Shown here: positions 32,818-41,213 of the stretch, in pieces
Layout of the letters: each line of letters begins with the position of its first letter
Position numbering within the stretch: the stretch's first letter is position 1
Source: CAYQSU01 sp964420325
GTDB lineage: Bacteria; Pseudomonadota; Alphaproteobacteria; Rhodospirillales; Defluviicoccaceae
DNA: 59,590 bases
Assembly (NCBI GenBank): GCA_964420325.1
Contig: CAYQSU010000012.1
Span: 1 to 59,590 of the forward strand
Direction of reading: 5' to 3'
Program-made: the position numbers and the translations under genes
Notes under the pieces: generated by a model
What the model saw: only the letters and a program-made list of their open reading frames with translations
What the model was told of the DNA's origin: nothing
The model's database searches: none

Positions 32818-33907
32818 CTGCGGCATCGTCGGCCTGCCCAACGTCGGCAAGTCTTCGCTGTTCAACGCGCTGACGGCGACGCAGGCGGCGGAAGCGAGGA
32901 ATTTCCCGTTCACCACCATCGAGCCCAACGTCGGCCGTGTCGCCGTGCCCGATCCGCGGCTGGACGCCATCAACGCACTGTCGCGGGCGCCCAAGGTGAC
33001 GCCGACGCAGTTGGAGTTCGTCGACATCGCCGGCCTGGTCGAAGGAGCCAGCCGCGGCGAGGGCCTCGGCAACCGGTTCCTCGCCAACATCCGCGAGGTC
33101 GACGCCGTCATCCACGTGCTGCGCTGCTTCGCCGACGCCGACGTCACCCACGTCGCCGGCCCGGTCGATCCCCTGCGCGATGCCGACATCGTCGAAACCG
33201 AGCTGCTGCTGGCCGATCTCGAGAGCCTGGAGCGGCGCTCGGGCCCGCTCACCAAGCGGGCGCGCGGCGGCGACCGCGAGGCCAGGGCCGCGCTCGAGCT
33301 GATCGAGCCGGTGCTGGCGGCGCTCACCGACGGCAGGCCCGCACGCTCGGTCGCCGTGCCGGCGGACCGCGGGCGGGAGTTCCGGCTTCTTCAGCTCCTG
33401 ACGGCGAAGCCCGTGCTCTACGTCTGCAACGTCGACGAAGACGCGGCCGCCGCCGGCAACGCCTGGTCGGACAGCGTCGCCCGCCGCGCCCGCGCCGAGG
33501 GCGCGGAATCGGTGGTGATCTCGGCGCGCATCGAGGCCGAGGTGGCGGAGATCGGGGACGAGGCCGAGAAGGCGGCGTTCCTCGAAAGCCTCGGCCTCCA
33601 CGAGACCGGCCTCGCCCGCGTCATCCATGCCGGCTACCGGCTTCTCGACCTCATAACCTTCTTCACCACCGGCCCCAAGGAGACCCGGGCCTGGACGGTG
33701 AGGCGGGGTGCCCGGGCGCCGGAGGCGGCGGGCTGCATCCATTCCGACTTCGAGCGCGGCTTCATCCGCGGCGAGACCATCGCCTATGACGACTTCATCC
33801 GCTTTCAGGGCGAGCAGGGGGCGCGCGAAGCCGGGCGGATGCGCTCGGAGGGCCGCGACTACGTGGTCCAGGACGGCGACATCATCCTGTTCCGCTTCAA
33901 CGTCTGA
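32807..33907 (+). CDS. ychF: Redox-regulated ATPase YchF
   Basis: YchF/OLA1, 366 residues, a ribosome-associated P-loop protein of the Obg family that prefers ATP. G1 is GLPNVGKSSLFN, G3 is DIAGLVEGASRGEGLGNRF, and the altered G4 is the family's NVDE (YVCNVDED). The C-terminal TGS domain carries TVRRGARAPEAAGCIHSDFERGFI. The ATG at 32807 lies inside the end of pth. The frame is open further upstream but without family similarity. Confidence 0.97.
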   Translation: MGINCGIVGLPNVGKSSLFNALTATQAAEARNFPFTTIEPNVGRVAVPDPRLDAINALSRAPKVTPTQLEFVDIAGLVEGASRGEGLGNRFLANIREVDAVIHVLRCFADADVTHVAGPVDPLRDADIVETELLLADLESLERRSGPLTKRARGGDREARAALELIEPVLAALTDGRPARSVAVPADRGREFRLLQLLTAKPVLYVCNVDEDAAAAGNAWSDSVARRARAEGAESVVISARIEAEVAEIGDEAEKAAFLESLGLHETGLARVIHAGYRLLDLITFFTTGPKETRAWTVRRGARAPEAAGCIHSDFERGFIRGETIAYDDFIRFQGEQGAREAGRMRSEGRDYVVQDGDIILFRFNV

Positions 33908-33926
33908 CGCCCGGTGCCGGCCGCGG

Positions 33927-34352
33927 TCAGGTCAAGAGGAAATGGGCGTGTGCCGCCGCCACCGGCCGTTCCGGGTCCTGCTGCCAGGCCTCGACGCGGA
34001 CGTTGGCGACGCGGCGCCCCTGCTTGATCACCCGTCCGCGCGCAAAGGTGTCGATGGCCAGGCACGGCCGGAGGTAGTCGATGGAGAGATTGATGATCTT
34101 CGGCACGACCGCCACCTCGGTCTCGGCCAGCAGATGCATGATCGCCGCGTGCTCGAGAAGGGCGCCGACGACGCCGCCGTGGATCGCCGGGATCTGGGTG
34201 TTGCCGATGTTGATCTCGCGGTAGCGCAACACTGTCACTACCCCTCGCTCGTCCGCATACGCACCGAGCCCCACCGTCCGGGCGTAGGGGATGAGGGCGT
34301 TGATGGCGGCGATGTTGCCCTCCTTCTTGAGGGCGGCGATGGTCTCTAGCAT
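33927..34352 (-). CDS. Hotdog-fold thioesterase (PaaI type), second of a pair
   Basis: 141 residues from ATG 34352. The hotdog core has PAIHGGVVGALLEHAAIMHLL, with the helix-start HGG typical of PaaI/YigI acyl-CoA thioesterases, and IINLSIDYLRPCLAIDTFARG. The usual catalytic acidic residue on the helix may be the Glu in LLEHAA. The start overlaps the end of the preceding minus-strand thioesterase by 7 nt, so the two are coupled. They are paralogues but only moderately similar. Confidence 0.83.
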   Translation of the reverse strand: MLETIAALKKEGNIAAINALIPYARTVGLGAYADERGVVTVLRYREINIGNTQIPAIHGGVVGALLEHAAIMHLLAETEVAVVPKIINLSIDYLRPCLAIDTFARGRVIKQGRRVANVRVEAWQQDPERPVAAAHAHFLLT

Positions 34353-34840
34353 GGCTGGCCGCCGGTGGTGTCGCGCCGGGTGTCGTGGCCGGTGAAGCCG
34401 GTCGAACTCAGCATGTAGGTGCCGGTGCAGTTGGCGATCGGGTCGCGAAACGTCTCCTGATAGGCGATGCCGCGCACGAAGGCGACGTTCGGGGTGACCT
34501 TGTAGCATTCGGCCGAGCCCAGGATGTCGGAGCCGGGCAGGGCGGGCCGGAGATAGTCGATGCGCAGATCGAGGGTGGCGATCGGCGTGTTCTCCGCCAC
34601 CGACGCCATCACCACCAGCCCGCCCAGGGTATCGAGAAAGGCGGTGATGACGCCGCCGTGGACGATGCCGGTCTTGGGGTCGCCGATCAGCCGCTCATCG
34701 TAGGGAAGCCGCATGTAGCCATGGCCGTAGCGAAGCTCGATCACCCGCATGCCGAGCGCGCGGGCGTGGGGGATCGTTTCGAAAATATCGATCACTCGTG
34801 GAATGTCGGGCGGGTGCTCCGGGATCTTCACGACCGTCAC
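34346..34840 (-). CDS. Hotdog-fold thioesterase (PaaI type), first of a pair
   Basis: 164 residues. GIVHGGVITAFLDTLGGLVV is the PaaI helix, with the HGG motif and the candidate catalytic Asp in FLDTLG. TLDLRIDYLRPALPG is the following strand. It probably hydrolyses acyl- or aryl-CoA thioesters. A tandem pair of related hotdog proteins may form a heteromer, since hotdog enzymes work as dimers or tetramers. That is inference. Confidence 0.85.
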   Translation of the reverse strand: MTVVKIPEHPPDIPRVIDIFETIPHARALGMRVIELRYGHGYMRLPYDERLIGDPKTGIVHGGVITAFLDTLGGLVVMASVAENTPIATLDLRIDYLRPALPGSDILGSAECYKVTPNVAFVRGIAYQETFRDPIANCTGTYMLSSTGFTGHDTRRDTTGGQPC

Positions 34841-34944
34841 GCGCGGCAGTTGGGTCGACGCTCGGGCGATTATACGCCATATTACCGCCCTGCCGAGGGG
34901 ATTCCGCGGGTGCGAAACGAGAACGACGGGACGGTGAGACGACG

Positions 34945-35616
34945 ATGGGTGAGACGGTGCGACTGACGGCGTCGGACGGCCACGAGCTGGCCGCCTACCG
35001 GGTCGAGGCGACGCGGGAGCGCAAGGGGAGCATCGTCGTCGTTCAGGAGATCTTCGGCGTCAACGGCCACATCCGTGACGTCTGCGACCGCTTCGCGGCA
35101 CTCGGCTACGACGCCATCGCGCCGGCGCTGTTCGACCGCGTCCGCCAGGGCGTCGAGCTCGCCTATGACGAGGCGGGGATCGCCGAGGGCCGCACTCTCG
35201 CCGCCGCCATCGGCTGGGACGACCCGGCGCGCGACATCGCCGCCGCGGCGGCGGCGCTCCGCCCCGACCACAGGGTCGGCGCCGTCGGCTATTGCTGGGG
35301 CGCGTCCTGGACCTGGGTCGCCGCCGCCCGCGTGCCGCTCTCCTGCGCCGTCTGCTACTACGGCCGCCACATCGTCGACCTGCTCGAGGAACGGCCCAAG
35401 TGCGCGGTGATGATGCACTTCGGCGCCGAAGACGCGTCGATCCCGCCCGAGGCCGTGCGGCGCATCCGCGACGCCCATCCGGGGATCCCGATCCACGTCT
35501 ACGCGGGCGCGGGGCACGGTTTCAACTGCGACCGCCGCCCCGACTTCCGGCCCGAGCCGGCGGCGCTGGCGCTCGACCGCACGCTCGCGTTCTTCGCCGA
35601 GCACCTCGCGCCCTAG
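34945..35616 (+). CDS. Dienelactone hydrolase family protein
   Basis: 223 residues, alpha/beta-hydrolase of the DLH family. The triad is visible as Cys in GYCWGASWTW, Asp in FGAEDASIPPE and His in AGAGHGFNCD. The oxyanion Glu region is VVQEIFGVNGHI. Classical members open dienelactones in chloroaromatic degradation; many chromosomal ones have unknown substrates. Start ATG at 34945. It is divergent from the thioesterase pair and convergent with proC. Confidence 0.88.
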   Translation: MGETVRLTASDGHELAAYRVEATRERKGSIVVVQEIFGVNGHIRDVCDRFAALGYDAIAPALFDRVRQGVELAYDEAGIAEGRTLAAAIGWDDPARDIAAAAAALRPDHRVGAVGYCWGASWTWVAAARVPLSCAVCYYGRHIVDLLEERPKCAVMMHFGAEDASIPPEAVRRIRDAHPGIPIHVYAGAGHGFNCDRRPDFRPEPAALALDRTLAFFAEHLAP

Positions 35617-35627
35617 CGGCGCGGCCC

Positions 35628-36440
35628 TCAGTCGGCGAGCTCGCGCGCGCGGTCGCGGGCGGCGCGGACGGCGGCCGTCATCAGCGCCCCGAGGCCCTCA
35701 GGCGCCGCCAGCACCGCGAGCGCGGCCTCGGTCGTGCCGCCGGGGCTGGTGACGTGCCGGCGCAGGACCTCCGGGGACTCGGTCGAGCGACGCAGGAGCT
35801 CGGCGGCGCCGTCGACGGTGGCGCGGGACAGACGGTCGGCGAGCCCGGGCGGGAGGCCGGCCTCGACGCCGGCCCTGGCGAGCGTCTCGACGAGGAGAAA
35901 GAGGTAGGCCGGGCCGCTGCCCGAGACCGCGGTCACCGCGTCCATCAGCCGCTCGTCGTCGATCCACACGACGTCGCCGACGGCTGCCAACAGCTCCGTG
36001 CACTGCCGGTGCCGGCGCTCGTCGACGGCTCGGTTGGCGCAGGCCACGGTGATGCCGCGGCGGACCGCGGCGGGGGTGTTCGGCATCGCGCGCACCACCG
36101 CCGCCGAGCGCCCGAGCCGATCCTCGAGCGAACAGATCGTCCTGCCGGCGGCGATCGACAGAAAGACCGTTCCGGCCGCGGCATGGATGGCGAACGGTGC
36201 CACCGCCGCCGCCATCCCTTGCGGCTTCACCGCGAAGACGACGACGTCAGGTGGCGGGCGCGGGGCCAGCGCGCCGGCCTCGGCAACGGCCGCCACGCCC
36301 AGTCGCTCCGCCGCCTCCCTCGCCGTGTCGGCGGGCTCGACGACGGTGACGGCCTCCGGCGGGATGCCGCGGTCGAGCCAGCCCGCGAGCAGCGCGCCGC
36401 CCATCTTGCCGTAGCCGACGAGGACGACGGCGGGGGGCAC
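35628..36440 (-). CDS. proC: Pyrroline-5-carboxylate reductase
   Basis: ProC, 270 residues, last step of proline synthesis. The dinucleotide motif VGYGKMGGALLAGW is at 7-20. The C-terminal signature ATVDGAAELLRR...TSPGGTTEAALAVL is typical. It follows ybjN by 6 nt on the minus strand, an arrangement frequent in Alphaproteobacteria. Confidence 0.95.
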   Translation of the reverse strand: MPPAVVLVGYGKMGGALLAGWLDRGIPPEAVTVVEPADTAREAAERLGVAAVAEAGALAPRPPPDVVVFAVKPQGMAAAVAPFAIHAAAGTVFLSIAAGRTICSLEDRLGRSAAVVRAMPNTPAAVRRGITVACANRAVDERRHRQCTELLAAVGDVVWIDDERLMDAVTAVSGSGPAYLFLLVETLARAGVEAGLPPGLADRLSRATVDGAAELLRRSTESPEVLRRHVTSPGGTTEAALAVLAAPEGLGALMTAAVRAARDRARELAD

Positions 36441-36446
36441 GGGCTG

Positions 36447-36953
36447 TCAGGCTTCGCCCTGGGTCTCGATCATCGCCGCGGCGAGCGCCTCCTCGGCGGG
36501 CTTGCCAGCCCAGATCACGTACTGGAACGCCGGATAGAATCGCTCGCACTCGGCGATCGCGGTCTCGATCAGGTCCTGCATCTGCGCGAAGCTCGGCCCA
36601 GGGCAGTCGCGGAAGGGCAGGGCGTGGCGGTAGACGAGCCAGCCTTCGTCGTGCCAGACGGCGAAGTGGCCCATCCACACCTTCTCGTTGGCCAGCGCCA
36701 GCAACTCGTGCACGGCCGACCGTCTCGCCGCCGGAACCCGCATGTGCAGGCTCATGGTGAACTGCATGGCGCTGAGCTCCTGGTCCCACGAGGCGTAGAA
36801 GTTGAAGTCCGACCAGCGGCCCGGCAGCTGCACGGCCAGTTCCTCGTCGTTGGGACGCTCGAAGGCCCAGTCGTTGGCGTCGACGATCTGCTGAATGACG
36901 TCGAGCGCGGTTCCCCCTTCCACCTCCCACTGCGGCACAACCGTCATCTCCAT
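36447..36953 (-). CDS. YbjN domain protein
   Basis: 168 residues from ATG 36953, preceded by GGAGGGA. The YbjN fold (a type III secretion chaperone-like fold) is seen in AFERPNDEELAVQLPGRWSDF and ELLALANEKVWMGHFAVWHDEG. It has no signal peptide. In enteric bacteria YbjN affects motility and stress genes, but the molecular role is unclear. It is translated just ahead of proC. Confidence 0.88.
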   Translation of the reverse strand: MEMTVVPQWEVEGGTALDVIQQIVDANDWAFERPNDEELAVQLPGRWSDFNFYASWDQELSAMQFTMSLHMRVPAARRSAVHELLALANEKVWMGHFAVWHDEGWLVYRHALPFRDCPGPSFAQMQDLIETAIAECERFYPAFQYVIWAGKPAEEALAAAMIETQGEA

Positions 36954-37152
36954 TCCCTCCTCTCCGACCCGCGGTCTCCGGGCAGGATGCCGCCGTCGCC
37001 GCAGGTCGTCACGGGTGGAAACCATATCTTGGTAGCGTCCCCCTCGAAGACACAACAAATAGGTTGCCAGAAGGGTCCTGCCGGCGCAAGGTGCGAATGG
37101 TCGCGGAACCGATGAATCTGGGGACAACGCGAGCCGCGGCGGGCGGCCGGGT

Positions 37153-37512
37153 CTATTCGCGGTCTCCTGCGTCGGGTCCCGTGCCGCTCTCGCTCTCGCC
37201 CGACCGGGCCTTGGCCTTCGCTCTCGCCGGTTTGGCCCGGGCCGCGCGCGGCCTCGCCGCCGCCTTCAAGCCGAGTTGCGCTTCCAGGGCGGCGACCCGC
37301 GCCTCCAGCCGTTCCTGTTCGGCACGCGCGTTGGCGGCGACCTCCTTGACCGCGTCGAACTCATCGCGGCTGACCACGTCGAGATCGGCCAGAAAGCGCT
37401 CGATGCGCTGGCGGACCAGGGCGTCCAGCTCCTGCTTGATGCCGGCCAGCGTCGACGCGGCCCCGCTGGCCACCTTGGCGAGATCGTCGAGAAGTCGGCT
37501 CGTGGTCTGCAT
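37153..37512 (-). CDS. ubiK: Ubiquinone biosynthesis accessory factor UbiK
   Basis: 119 residues from ATG 37512. The helical segment LDDLAKVASGAASTLAGIKQELDAL continues to VSRDEFDAVKEVAANAR and a C-terminal coiled coil (EQERLEARVAALEAQLG). This is the BMFP/UbiK family, which supports the soluble Ubi metabolon; family members trimerise. A lysine/alanine/arginine-rich tail of about 35 residues follows the coiled coil. Confidence 0.85.
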   Translation of the reverse strand: MQTTSRLLDDLAKVASGAASTLAGIKQELDALVRQRIERFLADLDVVSRDEFDAVKEVAANARAEQERLEARVAALEAQLGLKAAARPRAARAKPARAKAKARSGESESGTGPDAGDRE

Positions 37513-37654
37513 CGGCGTCCTCCGCTCATCCCCGGCCCGGTGACTGCACGATATTATGGGGCCGAAACGGCGCCGCCGCAACGTCCGCACCGGACCGCGG
37601 CGGCGTGACCCGCCGGGAGTTGACCCCGGCCGCGCAGCCAACCATCTCAGGGGA

Positions 37655-37675
37655 GCCCACCGCCGGTGGGGTGGG
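37655..37675 (+). promoter_or_regulatory. Candidate CsoR operator of the copper operon
   Basis: CCCACCG (37656-37662) and CGGTGGG (37664-37670) form a perfect 7-bp inverted repeat around one C, extended by GGTGGGG to the right. It lies 32 bp before copZ. GC-rich pseudo-palindromes of this CCCACC...GGTGGG type are the known DNA targets of CsoR repressors. A TTGACC at 37620-37625 could be the -35 box. Confidence 0.45.
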
Positions 37676-37706
37676 GCGGTCGAGCCGTGGATGAGGAGAG
37701 CGGAGA

Positions 37707-37910
37707 ATGCCGACGAAACTGAGCGTGCGCGGCATGAGCTGCGGGCACTGCGCGAACGCGGTGGCGAAGGCGCTGTCGCGGGTGCCGGGCGTCGCCCGCG
37801 TCGTCGAGGTCAGCCTTGAGCGCGGCGTGGCGATCGTCGAGGGGGAGCCCGATCCGGCAGGTCTGGTCGCCGCGGTCGAAGCCGAAGGCTACGCGGCGAC
37901 GCTCGAGTAG
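37707..37910 (+). CDS. copZ: Copper chaperone, HMA domain
   Basis: 67-residue single HMA domain. The copper-binding motif GMSCGHCANAV (CxxC at 11-16) sits in a normal beta-alpha-beta frame. It should hand Cu(I) to the P-type ATPase encoded two genes later. The ATG follows GAGGAGAGCGGAGA. csoR starts 4 nt after its stop. Confidence 0.92.
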   Translation: MPTKLSVRGMSCGHCANAVAKALSRVPGVARVVEVSLERGVAIVEGEPDPAGLVAAVEAEGYAATLE

Positions 37911-37914
37911 GGCG

Positions 37915-38205
37915 ATGCGGGACCACGCTTGCCCGCTCCGTCTCGACGCGGCGGCGCGGGAGGACGCCCGCCGGCGCCTTGCCACGGTCAAGGGCCACGT
38001 CGAGGGCATCCTGCGCATGCTCGAGGACGACACGGTCTACTGCGTCGACGTGCTCAAGCAGATGCGGGCGGTCGAGGGCGCGCTCGACAGGGTCGGCGAC
38101 CTGGTGCTGAAGAGCCACCTCAAGGACCACGTGGTCACGGCGAGCGAGCGCGGCGATGCCGACCGCATCGTCGCCGAGCTGATGGAGGTGCTGAAGTACC
38201 GCTGA
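37915..38205 (+). CDS. csoR: CsoR/RcnR-family metal-sensing repressor
   Basis: 96 residues, all-helical DUF156 repressor. The ligand positions are Cys43 (YCVDVLKQ), His68 and His72 (KSHLKDHV), spaced 25 and 4 residues. Classical Cu(I) CsoR has Cys-His-Cys here. Cys-His-His is the pattern of nickel/cobalt RcnR and of some copper CsoRs. The N-terminal MRDHACP adds another His and Cys. The location between copZ and copA makes copper the likely inducer. Confidence 0.88.
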   Translation: MRDHACPLRLDAAAREDARRRLATVKGHVEGILRMLEDDTVYCVDVLKQMRAVEGALDRVGDLVLKSHLKDHVVTASERGDADRIVAELMEVLKYR

Positions 38206-38237
38206 CCGCGCCTCGACGCGGCGGCAAGGCGAGAGCG

Positions 38238-40769
38238 ATGGACGAGGAGCTGACCTTCCGCATCCGCGGCATGACCTGTGCCGCCTGCCAGGGCCGCATC
38301 GAGCGGGCGCTGGCGCGCCTTCCGGGTGTCGCCGGAGTCGCCGTCAACCTCGCGACCGAGCGCGTACGCGTCGTGGTCGATGGCGGCGCCACCGCCAGCG
38401 CCCTTGCCGCCGCCGTCTCGGAGGCGGGCTACGAGCCGGTCGTCGAGCGCATCGACATCGGCGTCGAGGGCATGACCTGCGCCGCCTGCACCGGCCGCAT
38501 CGAGCGCGCGATCGCCGCCCTGCCCGGCGTCGTCGCGGTCACCGTCAACCTGCCGTTGGAGACGGCGAGCGTGCGCGTGCTTGCCGGCGCGCTCGAACCG
38601 CCGCGCATCGCCGATGCGATCCGCGCCGCCGGCTACACGCCGGGGGAGATCCCAGACGAGGCCGGCGAGGACCGCGAGCGCGCCGGCCGCGCCGCCGAGA
38701 TCGCCGGTCTCAGGGCCAGCCTCGGGCTTGCCGCCTGGCTGACGGTGCCGCTGGTCGCCGTCGCCATGGCGAGGATGCTGCCGGCGATCGGCGCGCTGAT
38801 GCTGGGCGTGATGCCCGAGCGCGCCTGGATGGCGCTCGAATGGGCGCTGGCGACGCCGGTGCTGGCGGTCGCCGGCCGGCGCTTCTTTCGCCAGGGCTGG
38901 GCCGAGATCCGCCATCTCAACCCGGGCATGAGCACGCTGGTGATGCTCGGCACCGGCGCCGCCTATTTCTATTCGCTCCTCGCCCTCTTGGCACCGGCGC
39001 TGTTTCCGGCCGGCACCGCCGTCTCCTACTTCGAGGCGGCGGCGGTCATCGTCACCCTGATCCTCCTCGGCCGCTGGCTCGAGGCGATCGCCAAGGGACG
39101 CACGTCGGAGGCGATCCGGGCGCTGATGGGTCTCAGGCCGAAGACGGCCCGCGTCCGCCGGGACGGAGGCGAGGTCGAGGTGCCGGTCGAGGCCGTCGTC
39201 CCCGGCGACGTGCTGGTCATCCGGCCGGGCGAACGCCTGCCGGTCGACGGTGTCGTCGTCGACGGCGAGAGCTGGATCGACCAGTCGATGATCACCGGCG
39301 AGCCGGTGCCGGTCGCCCGGCGCGCCGGCGACGAGGTCGTCGGCGGCACCGTCAACCGCACCGGCGCGTTCACCATGCGGGCGCTGCGCGTCGGCGCCGA
39401 CACGGTGTTGAGCCGGATCATCCGCCTGGTCGAGGAGGCGCAGGGCGCCAAGCCGCCGATCCAGAAGCTCGCCGACCGCATCGCCTCGGTGTTCGTCCCG
39501 ATCGTCATCGCCGTCGCCGCCGCCACGGCCGCGGTCTGGCTTGTCCTCGGCCCCACGCCCGAGGTCAGCTTCGCCTTCGTCACCGCCGTCTCAGTGCTGC
39601 TGATCGCCTGCCCCTGCGCCATGGGCCTCGCCACGCCGACGGCGATCATGGTCGGCACCGGCCGCGGCGCCCAGATCGGCGTCCTGTTCCGGAAGGGCAC
39701 GGCGCTCGAGCTCCTGGCCCGCGTCGACACCGTCGTCCTCGACAAGACCGGAACGGTGACTCTCGGCCGGCCGGAGGTGACCGACCTGGTGGGTCTCGGG
39801 GGCGAGCCCGGCGAGGCGCTGTCGCCCGAGACGCTCCGCCTCGTCGCCGCCGCCGAGTCCTTTAGCGAGCATCCCGTCGCCGAGGCCATCGTGCGTGCGG
39901 CGCGGAGCCGCGGCCTCGAGCTCGCGCAGGCGCGCGGGTTCCGCGCCGAGCCCGGCTTCGGCATCGAGGCCGAGGTGGCGGGCCATCGGGTCCACGTCGG
40001 CACCGATCGCCACCTCGGCCGTCTCGGCATCGGCGTGGCCGAGGCGGAGGCGAGGGCGGCGGCGCTGGCGGCCGCGGCGAAGACGCCGGTGTTCGCCGCC
40101 GTGGACGGCCGGCTCGCGGCGCTGATCGCCGTCGCCGACCCGGTCAAGGAGGGGAGCCGCGACGCGGTCGCGGCGCTCTCCGGCCTCGGCGTCGAGGTGG
40201 CGATGCTCACCGGCGACCACGCCCGGACCGCCCGCGCGATCGCCGACGAGGTCGGCATCGCGAGCGTCATGGCCGAGGTCCTCCCCGACCGCAAGGCCGA
40301 CGAGGTGCGGCGGCTGCAGGCCGGCGGCCGCCGGGTCGCCTTCGTCGGTGACGGCATCAACGATGCGCCGGCGCTGGCCCAGGCCGACGCGGGCGTTGCC
40401 ATCGGCACCGGCACCGACATCGCCATCGAGGCCGGCGACGTGATCCTGATGTCGGGCGACCTCCGCGGCCTCGTCAACGCCTTGGCCCTGGCCAGGCGCA
40501 CGCTGAAGACCATCCGCCGCAACTTCTTCTGGGCGTATGCCTACAACGTGGCGCTGATCCCGGTCGCCGCCGGCGCCCTTTACCCGGCCTTCGGCGTGCT
40601 GCTCGACCCGATGCTGGCGGCGGCGGCGATGAGCGTCTCCAGCCTGTTCGTGGTCTCCAACTCGCTCCGCCTGCGCTCGTTCCGCCCGCCGCTGGCCCCC
40701 GCCGCCACCGGTCCGGCGCCAGCTCGGCCTCGTGGTTCTTCCGGGGGTAAAGGGCGAGATGCTCGTTGA
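38238..40769 (+). CDS. copA: Cu(I)-exporting P1B-type ATPase
   Basis: 843 residues. Two N-terminal HMA domains with CAAC motifs (14-17 and 81-84) are followed by eight membrane helices. The transport motif CPC is at 457-459 (IACPCAMGLATP) and the phosphorylation site DKTGTVT at 501-507. EHPVAEAI (the HP motif) and GDGINDAPAL come later. It exports Cu(I) to the periplasm. The last ~25 residues after SLRLRSFRPPL are Pro/Gly/Arg-rich and unlike the usual CopA end, so the frame may run on into foreign sequence. Confidence 0.97.
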   Translation: MDEELTFRIRGMTCAACQGRIERALARLPGVAGVAVNLATERVRVVVDGGATASALAAAVSEAGYEPVVERIDIGVEGMTCAACTGRIERAIAALPGVVAVTVNLPLETASVRVLAGALEPPRIADAIRAAGYTPGEIPDEAGEDRERAGRAAEIAGLRASLGLAAWLTVPLVAVAMARMLPAIGALMLGVMPERAWMALEWALATPVLAVAGRRFFRQGWAEIRHLNPGMSTLVMLGTGAAYFYSLLALLAPALFPAGTAVSYFEAAAVIVTLILLGRWLEAIAKGRTSEAIRALMGLRPKTARVRRDGGEVEVPVEAVVPGDVLVIRPGERLPVDGVVVDGESWIDQSMITGEPVPVARRAGDEVVGGTVNRTGAFTMRALRVGADTVLSRIIRLVEEAQGAKPPIQKLADRIASVFVPIVIAVAAATAAVWLVLGPTPEVSFAFVTAVSVLLIACPCAMGLATPTAIMVGTGRGAQIGVLFRKGTALELLARVDTVVLDKTGTVTLGRPEVTDLVGLGGEPGEALSPETLRLVAAAESFSEHPVAEAIVRAARSRGLELAQARGFRAEPGFGIEAEVAGHRVHVGTDRHLGRLGIGVAEAEARAAALAAAAKTPVFAAVDGRLAALIAVADPVKEGSRDAVAALSGLGVEVAMLTGDHARTARAIADEVGIASVMAEVLPDRKADEVRRLQAGGRRVAFVGDGINDAPALAQADAGVAIGTGTDIAIEAGDVILMSGDLRGLVNALALARRTLKTIRRNFFWAYAYNVALIPVAAGALYPAFGVLLDPMLAAAAMSVSSLFVVSNSLRLRSFRPPLAPAATGPAPARPRGSSGGKGRDAR

Positions 40770-40786
40770 GGTCGGCCGCGACGGCG

Positions 40787-40809
40787 ATCGAGCCTCTGAG
40801 GCTCGATCC
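40787..40809 (+). terminator. Perfect palindrome after copA
   Basis: An 11-bp inverted repeat (40787-40797 with 40799-40809) around a single T lies 17 nt after the copA stop. In RNA it would form a strong hairpin with a small loop. No T-run follows. The remaining gap up to 41089 has an AT-rich patch around 40945-40980 but no gene that I can support. Confidence 0.45.
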
Positions 40810-41089
40810 GGGTGCGGGCGACGGGAGCGGTCCGAGGCTCGCTGTTGCTCGTCGTGCAGCGGCGCCCGGAGCCCTTCCCGGCCCTGAAGACGGCCGAGGA
40901 TCCCGCGGAGGAATGTCCGCAAGAGCCCACAGTGTCGCACGGTTCGTCAGAATATCTCTGCATATCAAGACATTAATCCAGGGCCCAGCGTCGCGATCCG
41001 CCGCCGCCGGTCGCCGGCCGGGGCGCCGCGGCGACACGCGGCCCCGGTTGCGGGTTGCGGACCGGGCGGCGCCGGCGTACAACGAGGGC

Positions 41090-41155
41090 ATGGGCGGGCA
41101 TCGATCCTCGCCGGGCTCCGGCCGCAGGCTCATTACCGGCCCGGTCCTCGTCTGA
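41090..41155 (+). CDS. Possible branched-chain-rich leader peptide (21 aa)
   Basis: ATG at 41090 opens MGGHRSSPGSGRR followed by LITGPVLV and TGA, so five of the last eight codons are Leu, Ile or Val. The ribosome binding site (CGAGGGC) is weak. A hairpin pairs 41136-41140 with 41158-41162 and 41146-41149 with 41154-41157, overlapping the last codons and stop. A second inverted repeat (41170-41176 with 41193-41199) lies just before the next gene. Together these look like an attenuator for the IlvM-like gene, but the peptide could be chance. Confidence 0.3.
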   Translation: MGGHRSSPGSGRRLITGPVLV

Positions 41156-41213
41156 GGGCCGGGGTCGGTTTCGCTTCGTCTGTCTGAGCCCCAAGCGAAG
41201 GATCCGTGCAGTC

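Noticed and set aside
37064..37543. Plus-strand frame opposite ubiK
   Set aside because: Ser/Arg/Ala-rich shadow of a coiled-coil gene with a clear family match on the other strand.
40474..41133. Minus-strand frame in the gap after copA
   Set aside because: It overlaps copA on the opposite strand, has no ribosome binding site and no recognised similarity, although a short part (around 40720-40800) reads like plausible protein. Left unassigned.
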